A stretch of DNA of 11,957 nt from an uncultured Collinsella sp. (lineage in GTDB: Bacteria; Actinomycetota; Coriobacteriia; Coriobacteriales; Coriobacteriaceae): NCBI GenBank assembly GCA_900541035.1, contig UQIN01000034.1, forward strand, positions 1 through 11,957, read 5' to 3'. Positions 1 through 6,025 of this stretch are shown here, in pieces. Each line of letters starts with the position of its first letter. The first letter of the stretch is position 1. A model generated the notes under the pieces. That model searched no databases. It was not told the origin of the DNA and saw only the letters and a list, made by a program, of their open reading frames with translations. The position numbers were made by a program, and so were the translations under genes.

Positions 1-19
1 GGGCCGGCCGATCCGGCCC
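1..19. repeat. GC-rich hairpin just past the helicase stop codon
   Basis: Bases 1-7 (GGGCCGG) and 13-19 (CCGGCCC) are perfect reverse complements around a 5-base loop. The hairpin sits immediately after the minus-strand helicase stop codon (20-22), where a terminator stem would be expected. Any T-run would lie outside the window, so terminator function cannot be judged. Confidence 0.35.
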
Positions 20-1708
20 TCAGGGTATCGGGTTCCCATATTCATCCGTACATGTACGGATGAATATGGGAGGTGTTCGGATGAAGTCGATATTCAAGGC
101 ATTTAAGCGAAGGCCGCGGCCGAGCTGCTGAATAAAGATAATTGCCGAGTCGGTGCGGCGAAGCATGATAATCTGGTTGAGCGAGGGGATATCGACGCCT
201 TCGTTCATGATATCGACCGAGAAGATGTACTCGAGTTCGCCAGATTCAAGGCGACTGATTGCGGCGTCGCGGACCTCATCGGAATCTTGGCCGCTGATTG
301 CAGCCGTTCGATATCCGAGAGCGTTGAACTTACGCGATAGTTCTTCTGCCTCGGCGTTTCGATTACAGAAGATGAGACCCCTGCGGTCGCTCTTGTTAAC
401 GCTATATTCCTCAATCTTATCTGTGATGTGACGCACGCGTTCGTCGGATGTCAGGCGTCCGAACAAGGCGGTGTCCTCAACAGTTTCGTCGTCAATTTCC
501 AGATCGTGAATACCAAAATAATGGAAGGGGGCAAGCATCTCCTCTGCCAAGGCGTCCTGCAGCGTGATTTGGAATGCGATGACATGGTTAAAGAGTGCGA
601 AGACGTCGTAACCATCGGTGCGATTGGGCGTGGCGGTCATTCCCAGGTAGAAGCGCGGCGTGAAGTGCGACATGATTGACTGGTAACCTTGGGAGCCCGT
701 GCGGTGTGCCTCGTCGATGACGATGTAGTCGAACTCATCGGGTTCGAAATCGTTCAGATGCTTGGCAACCGAAGAACACATGGCAAACACGCAGGTGGCG
801 TTGCTTATATTCTTGCCCGTTTGATAGGTATCGAACGTATAGGTGCTGCCCAAGAGCCGCTCATAGCTCGCGCGGGAAGCATCGATAATGCGGCGGCGGT
901 GCGCAAGGAAGAGGACGCGTTGAGGTTTAGTTGCGAGTATGTCGAACGCCGACAGGAAAGTCTTGCCGGTGCCGGTTGCCGAGACCAACAAAGCGCGGGT
1001 CTCGCCCTTGCGGTGAATTGCCCCGAGCGCTTCGAGAGCGCGCTGCTGCATTTTATTGGGCTTGATTTCAAAGAGATCATTCTGCGCCGGTACCTCAGTA
1101 GATTTAAACGTTGGTTTCGATTTGGGTTTTGGCGGGTGGGCCGACCGATATTTGGCGTAGCTATCAATCCAGTCATGGGAAAGTGTAATGGTAGAGGCGT
1201 CATTCCACAGCGAATCGAACTCGCCTCTAAGCTCGCCGAGCAGCTGGCTGTTTTCAACGGTCTGGTACAGAACGTTCCACTCTTTATTGCAGGTCAGAGC
1301 AGCCTGCGTCATATTCGAGCTTCCGACGATAATTGTGCTGGTTTCGCCCTTGTCGAAAATGTATCCCTTGGCGTGTAGATTGCCTTCGAACACCCGCACT
1401 TCAATATTGTCGTATTCCAAGAGCTTACGAAACGCATCGGGCGAGTTGAAGTTGAGGTAGGTGGATGTAAGCAGTCGGCCCTTGATGTCGCGCTGTTTGA
1501 GCTCTTGAAACGCCTCGACTAGGATTTGCAAGCCGCCGTCTGCGATAAAGGCAACGCAAAAGTCGAACGAGCTGCAGGTGGAGAGCTGCTCTTCGATAAC
1601 GGACAGCAGCGTTCCGCCAGTCGCCTTCGAGTTGGCGATGAGCTTGGGTGAATCCTCCCCATGTGCAAGTGAGTCGAATTCAATATCAATCTGTTGCTGA
1701 GTAGCCAT
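20..1708 (-). CDS. PLD-like nuclease/SF2 DEAH-box helicase fusion, probably C-terminally truncated
   Basis: The 562-residue protein has an N-terminal phospholipase D-like domain (about 25-170) with H112 and K114 of an HxK motif, D119, and GSSN at 129-132. A superfamily 2 helicase core follows: Walker A ATGTGKT (244-250), DEAH (332-335), TAT (358-360), motif V NEGVDIP (502-508) and motif VI QQLGRGLR (527-534). The start ATG has AAAGG about 9 bases upstream. Known relatives with this order are often annotated as DUF3427 helicases of roughly 1000 residues, with a further C-terminal domain and a conserved stretch resembling LDFIGN just after motif VI. Here only 28 unusual residues follow motif VI, and they include the product of a perfect palindrome, so I infer truncation or rearrangement. 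The likely role is ATP-driven DNA or RNA remodelling coupled to a nuclease-like fold, possibly in defence. The gene is A+T richer than its neighbours and is divergent from the phosphoesterase operon. Confidence 0.85.
   Translation of the reverse strand: MATQQQIDIEFDSLAHGEDSPKLIANSKATGGTLLSVIEEQLSTCSSFDFCVAFIADGGLQILVEAFQELKQRDIKGRLLTSTYLNFNSPDAFRKLLEYDNIEVRVFEGNLHAKGYIFDKGETSTIIVGSSNMTQAALTCNKEWNVLYQTVENSQLLGELRGEFDSLWNDASTITLSHDWIDSYAKYRSAHPPKPKSKPTFKSTEVPAQNDLFEIKPNKMQQRALEALGAIHRKGETRALLVSATGTGKTFLSAFDILATKPQRVLFLAHRRRIIDASRASYERLLGSTYTFDTYQTGKNISNATCVFAMCSSVAKHLNDFEPDEFDYIVIDEAHRTGSQGYQSIMSHFTPRFYLGMTATPNRTDGYDVFALFNHVIAFQITLQDALAEEMLAPFHYFGIHDLEIDDETVEDTALFGRLTSDERVRHITDKIEEYSVNKSDRRGLIFCNRNAEAEELSRKFNALGYRTAAISGQDSDEVRDAAISRLESGELEYIFSVDIMNEGVDIPSLNQIIMLRRTDSAIIFIQQLGRGLRLNALNIDFIRTPPIFIRTCTDEYGNPIP
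34..71. repeat. Perfect 38-bp palindrome inside the 3' end of the helicase gene
   Basis: Bases 34-52 and 53-71 are exact reverse complements with no spacer (19-bp arms, centre ACATGT). The match stops abruptly on both sides, with g72 opposite t33. It lies in frame within the last codons of the minus-strand helicase, encoding part of its odd C-terminal tail. It could be a recombination or insertion scar, a cruciform-forming site, a regulator binding site, or an assembly fold-back close to a contig end. The sequence alone cannot decide. Confidence 0.85.
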
Positions 1709-1908
1709 TTCGCTATGCCTTTCGTCAGACCATGCTGGCGCCAGGATAACAGATCGATCGTTCGTGTTTTAGGCGTATGACGATTAAGGTTGGCAGTTTG
1801 GCGTGAGCGTTCAGATGTGTCCGCACGACATGTGACACTTAACATGCCGTCCGACTATGCCACGGCGGCATGAATCAAACCAACGACCCTCTAAGGAGTT
1901 CGATAGTA
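1709..1908. other. Divergent intergenic region between helicase and membrane-protein operon
   Basis: About 200 bases separate the two divergent start codons, so promoters for both transcripts should lie here. I could not assign convincing -35/-10 pairs on either strand. An inverted repeat, CATGCCG (1843-1849) and CGGCATG (1866-1872), lies about 40 bases upstream of the plus-strand start. It could be an operator or a leader hairpin. The ribosome site AAGGAG (1893-1898) belongs to the plus-strand gene. Confidence 0.4.
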
Positions 1909-2148
1909 ATGAGTGACAACGCAAAGCATCTCGTGAAGAAGGGCGTTAAGGACGCGGGGCCGTGCCTCGCGCTGTGCCTTGCTGGCGTGGCGGTTGGGCT
2001 GGTGGCTGTTCTGGGACCGTTCGATGTGCTTCGAAGCGCAAGCTCGCTGCACGTCTGCATTGCCCTTGCCGGCGCCATGGCGACCGGCGGCGTGCTCGAT
2101 CTGATCTTTTGGGTATTTGACCCGTTTGGATGGAAGAACGAAGGGTAA
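1909..2148 (+). CDS. Small hypothetical membrane protein with two transmembrane helices
   Basis: I chose the ATG at 1909 because AAGGAG (1893-1898) precedes it by 10 bases. An in-frame upstream ATG at 1870 has no such site. The product has 79 residues: a basic N-terminus (KHLVKKGVKD), a hydrophobic helix at about 17-36, a second at about 46-66, and a short tail ending FGWKNEG. The family is not recognised. The stop is 39 bases before the first metallophosphoesterase, which has its own ribosome site, so the three genes probably form one transcript. A membrane partner for the phosphoesterases is possible but unproven. Confidence 0.6.
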   Translation: MSDNAKHLVKKGVKDAGPCLALCLAGVAVGLVAVLGPFDVLRSASSLHVCIALAGAMATGGVLDLIFWVFDPFGWKNEG

Positions 2149-2187
2149 GCCATAAGGAATGATGCCCCGCAGCGTTAGGAGTTCCCC

Positions 2188-2826
2188 ATGATCTGGTTTA
2201 CCAGTGATACGCACTTTGGGCACGAGAACATGCTGCGGCTCTGCGACAGGCCGTGGCCGAACGTTGCGCAGATGAACGATGCCCTCATCGACAGCATTAA
2301 TAGCAAGGTTGCCGCGGACGACGAGCTCTACATCCTTGGTGACTTCAGCTTTAAGATGACGGCCCAGGATGCCTACGAGCTGCGCAAAAGGATTGCCTGC
2401 AAGCGCGTTCATCTGCTGCCCGGCAACCATGACAAGGATTGGTCGCAGCCCGCGGTGGCGGGCGCCTTTATCGTTGAACCGCCCATCTGTGTGCTCAAGA
2501 TCGACCGGCAGAAAATCGTGCTGAGCCACTATCCCATGGTTGACTGGCAGGGTATGTCGCATGGCGGCTGGCATCTGCATGGACATATCCATAGTTGTGG
2601 CGGCGCCTACAACGAATTCAACCGCAAGCAGGGGCTGCTGCGCTACGACGTGGGCGTGGATGCCAACAACTATTCGCCGGTGAGCCTGGATGAGCTCAAG
2701 GTGTGGTTTGCGCAGGTAGACGAGCCGGTGCGCTGCGTTAAATGGCCGTGGTGGGTCAATGCCACGGACGACGAGCAGGTCGAGCGCGAGCTCGAGGCTT
2801 ATAAGAGGGAGGTGGTAATCAGATGA
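2188..2826 (+). CDS. Calcineurin-like metallophosphoesterase (first of a pair)
   Basis: The 212-residue protein is a cytoplasmic metallophosphoesterase. It carries the dimetal signatures in order: SDTHFGH at the N-terminus (D7, H9), GD (51-52), GNHD (79-82), SHYP with H114, and HGHIH (131-135). These residues bind two divalent metals and hydrolyse phosphomono- or diester bonds. Small proteins of this type occur in bacteria and phages, and their substrates are mostly unknown. TAGGAG (2176-2181) lies 6 bases before the ATG. The C-terminal part (about 165-212) is Trp-rich and then acidic, and is not part of the core fold. The stop overlaps the next start as ATGA, implying translational coupling with the second phosphoesterase. 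Confidence 0.9.
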   Translation: MIWFTSDTHFGHENMLRLCDRPWPNVAQMNDALIDSINSKVAADDELYILGDFSFKMTAQDAYELRKRIACKRVHLLPGNHDKDWSQPAVAGAFIVEPPICVLKIDRQKIVLSHYPMVDWQGMSHGGWHLHGHIHSCGGAYNEFNRKQGLLRYDVGVDANNYSPVSLDELKVWFAQVDEPVRCVKWPWWVNATDDEQVERELEAYKREVVIR

Positions 2827-3548
2827 CAGTCTATGTGACAGGCGACATCCACGGTGGGTTTGACATGCAAAAGCTCCGCAACTGGGAGCTTGGGGATAGC
2901 CTGACGAGCGACGACTGCCTCATCGTCGCCGGCGACTTTGGCTTTTCGTGGGACTTTTCCGCCGAGGAATGCGCCGACATCGCGTGGTTGGAGTCGCGCC
3001 TCTACACGGTGCTCTTTGTTGACGGCAATCACGAGCGCTTCGACCATTGGGCGGAGCGCCCTATGGAGTTATGGCACGGCGGGCTCACGCAGCTCCTGTC
3101 GGATACCTCGCCCATACGGCGCCTGACGCGCGGCGAGGTCTTTGAGCTCGACGGGTCAACGATCTTTACCATGGGCGGCGCCACGAGCGTGGACAAGGAG
3201 TATCGCATACCGTATTCGAGCTGGTGGCCGCAGGAGCTTCCGGACGAGCGCAACTTTGATGAGGCGCGGGCAAAGCTCGACAGCGTGGGTTGGAAGGTCG
3301 ACTACGTGATTACCCATACCTGCTCCACGCGCACGCTCTCGCCGACGCTCTACCCGGCGCCCGGCTGGAACCATCCTGGCGTCGATCGACTTACGGCATT
3401 TTTCGATGAGCTGGAGGACCGCTTGGACTACAAGCGCTGGTATTACGGGCATTTTCATCGCGATGCCAACCCGGCCGAGCGCCACACCGTGCTCTACGAT
3501 CGCATCGTCCGCCTTGGTGACGAGCTCCAGCCCTGGGATGCTGTGTAG
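2823..3548 (+). CDS. Calcineurin-like metallophosphoesterase (second of a pair)
   Basis: The 241-residue protein has a second, clearly different metallophosphoesterase core: TGDIHG (D8, H10), GDFG (37-40), GNHE (68-71) in place of the more usual GNHD, THTC with H165, and GHFH (209-212). All expected metal ligands appear present. Between blocks 3 and 4 lies an insert with PYSSWWPQELP (130-140), which may shape substrate choice. Identity with the upstream partner is low outside the motifs, so this is not a recent duplication. The start overlaps the previous stop (ATGA). It could hydrolyse a nucleotide, a protein phosphate or a dinucleoside polyphosphate; nothing here fixes the substrate. Confidence 0.9.
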   Translation: MTVYVTGDIHGGFDMQKLRNWELGDSLTSDDCLIVAGDFGFSWDFSAEECADIAWLESRLYTVLFVDGNHERFDHWAERPMELWHGGLTQLLSDTSPIRRLTRGEVFELDGSTIFTMGGATSVDKEYRIPYSSWWPQELPDERNFDEARAKLDSVGWKVDYVITHTCSTRTLSPTLYPAPGWNHPGVDRLTAFFDELEDRLDYKRWYYGHFHRDANPAERHTVLYDRIVRLGDELQPWDAV

Positions 3549-3577
3549 GGGCGGGGCGTAGCGAGCTTTTCATACGA

Positions 3578-3638
3578 TGTCTTGGGTGGTTACCCTACAT
3601 TTCGGCAATGGTCATTATCTGTAGGGTAACTTAAGACA
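3578..3638. repeat. Imperfect long inverted repeat between convergent genes
   Basis: An 11-bp perfect core, GTTACCCTACA (3589-3599) and TGTAGGGTAAC (3620-3630), has a 20-base loop. Outer arms TGTCTT (3578-3583) and AAGACA (3633-3638) extend the pairing. It lies between the second phosphoesterase (plus) and the GNAT toxin (minus), where a shared terminator would be useful. There is no T-run on either strand, so it is not a canonical intrinsic terminator. It could equally be the edge of a mobile segment. Confidence 0.6.
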
Positions 3639-3670
3639 TACTGGGAGCCGGGGGAGATGTCGCCGACGGC

Positions 3671-4144
3671 CTAGAGTTTCAGCGCCATTCGGTTGGTGCC
3701 GGGTAGGGTTACAAAGCCAAAATGCGCATAGAACGCTGCAGCCTCATCATCTACTGGATCGACAACCAAAGCTCGCGCTCCTGCCAGGGCAGAAATTTTC
3801 AGGGCATTCTCGATGGCATCTTTGAGCAGTGATGCCCCAAGACCAAGCCCCTTGAACTTCTCGTCAACCCCCATCATTCCAAGCAACACTGTGGGGACTT
3901 GGGAAGGGGAGTTTCGCACGAACCATCCTCCATCAACATTTTCGCGGGCTACGGAGTGCGTGCATAGCGTATAGAACCCAGCGACTGCGCCGTCGCAATA
4001 CGATGCGTATATAACCGCTGACCCTCTTTTTCGCGCCGAGGCCGATCTGTTTTTAGCCCATCCGTCTACAAGAGTATTTCCACAGTGGAAAGCTTCGATG
4101 CCTTGGCCAACGGGGAGTTGAACGGGCTTGGTAAACGTGCTCAT
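3671..4144 (-). CDS. GNAT-family toxin of a type II TA system (TacT/AtaT-like)
   Basis: The protein has a GNAT acetyltransferase fold. The acetyl-CoA loop is KGLGLG (98-103) in the stretch from VLLGMMGVDE onward, and the C-terminal AFYAHFGF motif carries the conserved Tyr139. Known TacT/AtaT toxins acetylate the amino group of aminoacyl-tRNAs and stop translation; transfer of that role here is by family and context. I chose the ATG at 4144, giving 157 residues, because it overlaps the antitoxin stop as ATGA. A TTG two codons upstream is also open. The length fits the family (about 155-175). Translational coupling to the antitoxin keeps the toxin subordinate. The gene is A+T richer than the flanking gluQ, consistent with transfer. 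Confidence 0.85.
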   Translation of the reverse strand: MSTFTKPVQLPVGQGIEAFHCGNTLVDGWAKNRSASARKRGSAVIYASYCDGAVAGFYTLCTHSVARENVDGGWFVRNSPSQVPTVLLGMMGVDEKFKGLGLGASLLKDAIENALKISALAGARALVVDPVDDEAAAFYAHFGFVTLPGTNRMALKL

Positions 4145-4407
4145 TCCCAAATCGCTTTACGGTCAAGCAACGCTTTTGCGGCTTGAGGCATGGGCGAATC
4201 GAGCATTTCGCAAAATGCATCAAAACCATCAGGAGAAAGATAGGTTGTTGACGCCTCGGCGATGTCACGTGCGGAGCTCTCGTCAAGGTGAGCCGTGGCC
4301 CATTGGGTGAGAGTTTGCCCGCGCAAGGCCGCGGCGCGCTCGTAAGTAAGGCGTTGACGCTCGGTCAGCCTTAGATCCATACGGCGCTGCTTTTCAATCG
4401 TTGGCAT
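4141..4407 (-). CDS. DUF1778 ribbon-helix-helix antitoxin (TacA/AtaR-like)
   Basis: The 88-residue product has an N-terminal ribbon-helix-helix segment (about 8-40, MDLRLTERQR then the TYERAAALRGQTLTQW helix). Its C-terminal toxin-binding tail, with LSPDGFDAF and ALLDRKAIWE, is typical of DUF1778 antitoxins. It should neutralise the GNAT toxin by wrapping around it and should repress the operon as a dimer. AAAGGAGG lies 7 bases upstream of the ATG, a much stronger site than anything before the toxin, which favours antitoxin excess. It is the first gene of the pair and overlaps the toxin by 4 bases. Confidence 0.88.
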   Translation of the reverse strand: MPTIEKQRRMDLRLTERQRLTYERAAALRGQTLTQWATAHLDESSARDIAEASTTYLSPDGFDAFCEMLDSPMPQAAKALLDRKAIWE

Positions 4408-4427
4408 GGTAAAACCTCCTTTGCTTC

Positions 4428-4456
4428 ATTGTACGGAATTATTCCGTACATAACAA
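4428..4456 (-). promoter_or_regulatory. TA promoter with operator palindrome in the spacer
   Basis: Read on the minus strand, TTGTTA (4451-4456) and TACAAT (4428-4433) are separated by exactly 17 bases. Across the spacer lies a 21-bp palindrome (4430-4450, 10-bp arms TGTACGGAAT around one central base). A bound antitoxin or TA complex would block RNA polymerase, the standard conditional-cooperativity arrangement for RHH antitoxins. The sites are seen directly; protein binding is inferred. Confidence 0.75.
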
Positions 4457-4511
4457 GACGCAGGATTATGCACTCGTCGAGGGGTGGGCGTGAAGGGGTC
4501 GGGGCGTTTGG

Positions 4512-5516
4512 CTATGCGGCCGTTATGGTGATGTTCTCGCGGTGCTCGCGGATAACATCCCAGCTAAAGTGCTCGACGAGCTGCTCGGCGGAGCGGGGCA
4601 TGGCGTCCGGAGCGATGCCGGTTTGCCCGGCGAGCCATCCCAGCAGGGCTTCGGGCGTGCCAAAGCGGGTGCGCAGCTCGCCCAGGTCCAGATCGCGGTC
4701 GCGCTTGGAAAGGCGGCGGCCGTCCGGTGCCATGAGCAGCGGAATGTGCGCGTAGCGCGGCGTGGGAAGTCCCAACAGATGCTGCAGGTAGATTTGGCGA
4801 GGGGTGGAGCCCAGCAGGTCGCATCCGCGCACGACTTCGGTGACGCCCATAGCGGCGTCGTCGACCACCACGGCCAGCTGATAGGCAAACACGCCGTCGC
4901 TGCGGCGCACCAAAAAGTCGCCGCACTCGGTGGCGAGCGCCTCGCATCGGGCACCGTACGTGCGATCTACAAACTCGATTACGTCATCTGCCAGATCGTC
5001 GACGGTGGGCACGCGCAGGCGTGTTGCCGGTGCGCGCAAGGTGCTGCGGCGGGCGATCTCCTCGGCCGAAAGACTTCGGCAGGCGCCACGGTAGATGGGC
5101 GTGCCGTCGCTCGCGTGCGGTGCACTCGCGGCGTGGAGCTCGGCGCGTGTGCAAAAGCAGGGATAGGTGAGGCCGGCGTCTTTCAGCCGGCGCAAGGCGC
5201 TCTCGTACAGGTCTAGGCGGTCGTGCTGGTAGTAGGGGCCTTCGTCCCACTCCAGCCCCAGCCAGGCCAGGTCGTCAATCAATTGGGCGGCAAGTTCGGG
5301 GCGCTTGCAGCGATCGTCCAGGTCCTCAATGCGTAACACGATACTGCCGCCCTGGCCGCGGGCCGAAAGCCACGCGCATAGGCAGCTGAACACGTTGCCC
5401 AGGTGCATGCGGCCCGAGGGCGACGGGGCAAAGCGCCCCACGACGGGGGTGGGGGCGGCCGGCGTCGTTGGCGCGTCGGCGGCGGGTGTTGCTATGTTGC
5501 GTGCGTTGATGTCCAT
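4512..5516 (-). CDS. gluQ: Glutamyl-Q tRNA(Asp) synthetase
   Basis: GluQ activates glutamate without tRNA and transfers it to the queuosine base of tRNA(Asp) in the cytoplasm. It resembles the catalytic half of GltX and lacks the anticodon-binding domain. The 334-residue product has the class I signature PSPSGRMHLGN (31-41), the KMSKS-like loop RRLSKRD (267-273), and the zinc ligands CFC (C120, C122), Y142 and C146 that distinguish the group. The length is near the usual 290-310 plus an Ala/Pro/Thr-rich N-terminal extension of about 25 residues. I chose the ATG at 5516. An upstream in-frame ATG at 5630 would add 38 residues with no family resemblance, and no ribosome site precedes either. It is separated from the TA promoter by only about 55 bases and is transcribed toward it. 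Confidence 0.92.
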   Translation of the reverse strand: MDINARNIATPAADAPTTPAAPTPVVGRFAPSPSGRMHLGNVFSCLCAWLSARGQGGSIVLRIEDLDDRCKRPELAAQLIDDLAWLGLEWDEGPYYQHDRLDLYESALRRLKDAGLTYPCFCTRAELHAASAPHASDGTPIYRGACRSLSAEEIARRSTLRAPATRLRVPTVDDLADDVIEFVDRTYGARCEALATECGDFLVRRSDGVFAYQLAVVVDDAAMGVTEVVRGCDLLGSTPRQIYLQHLLGLPTPRYAHIPLLMAPDGRRLSKRDRDLDLGELRTRFGTPEALLGWLAGQTGIAPDAMPRSAEQLVEHFSWDVIREHRENITITAA

Positions 5517-5523
5517 GCGGACG

Positions 5524-5529
5524 AGTATA
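5524..5529 (-). promoter_or_regulatory. -10 box suggesting a leaderless gluQ mRNA
   Basis: On the minus strand TATACT (5/6 to consensus) ends 7 bases before the gluQ ATG, so transcription should begin at or next to the start codon. No Shine-Dalgarno sequence is present between them. No good -35 box is visible in the GC-rich DNA upstream. Leaderless mRNAs are common in actinobacteria. Confidence 0.45.
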
Positions 5530-5652
5530 GCGCGGGGCGCGGTGGGGGAGACGCTGCCGTGGCCTGCAAGTTGCTGAGGCCGCGCGTTGCGCGTGCCGGA
5601 CCACCGGCTCGGCGCCTTAATCGTCGTCAATCAATCTAGCCCTCAAACGACA

Positions 5653-5688
5653 GAAACCCCGGCAGCTCTTCGCAACTGCCGGGGTTTC
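5653..5688. repeat. Perfect 13-bp GC-rich hairpin
   Basis: GAAACCCCGGCAG (5653-5665) and CTGCCGGGGTTTC (5676-5688) pair perfectly around a 10-base loop. The stem strength is terminator-like, but neither strand has a clear T-run, and no gene ends here. It may be a relic terminator of a lost gene or a stable 5' structure. Confidence 0.6.
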
Positions 5689-5862
5689 CGCGGAAAAGGG
5701 GGACATGATCCTCGAGCGGACGGCAAAGGGGCAAACCGTTTTCGCTCAACTGCTTTATGCCCCTCGCTCGCCGGCTTAATCGGCTCACGCCGCGCCCACA
5801 CAAAGCCGCTACACCTGTGATGGAGCTATGAAGTGGTATCTATTGCCGGAGCGGGCTATGCC

Positions 5863-5912
5863 AAGGAGTGTCCCAGATTGCCGGCAGATAAGGAACGTCC
5901 CCAGGTGCCGGC
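5863..5912. repeat. Two short imperfect direct repeats
   Basis: Two 23-base copies at 5863-5885 and 5890-5912 share AAGGA, CGTCCC-like and TGCCGGC blocks with a few differences and a 27-base period. They lie upstream of the DUF2207 gene. They could be paired regulator sites or a fragment of an interspersed repeat. Confidence 0.45.
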
Positions 5913-6025
5913 CGCGGGTGTGACTTTCGTCCCGTTTTGACGCTCCGCTGACCTAGATGTTCGTCACATGAACCCGCAAACGTGGGACAATGACGCTACT
6001 GGTACCACAGACAAAGGATGTGCCT

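Larger units (their letters stand above)
5517..6025. other. 509-bp non-coding gap between divergent gluQ and DUF2207 gene
   Basis: I see no credible gene here on either strand. It holds the putative gluQ -10 box, a strong hairpin (5653-5688), a looser inverted repeat with GAGCG...GGGGCA and TGCCCC...CGCTC across about 5714-5770, and two short direct repeats (5863-5912). A TTGACG at 5938-5943 could be a -35 box for the DUF2207 gene, but no matching -10 sits at the right distance. Confidence 0.5.

Noticed and set aside
4512..5516. Full-length glutamyl-tRNA synthetase (gltX)
   Set aside because: The protein is about 150 residues too short, lacks the anticodon-binding domain and has the GluQ zinc ligand pattern.
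5587..5820. 77-residue plus-strand open frame in the gluQ/DUF2207 gap
   Set aside because: It contains the hairpin at 5653-5688, has no ribosome site and looks non-coding in composition.
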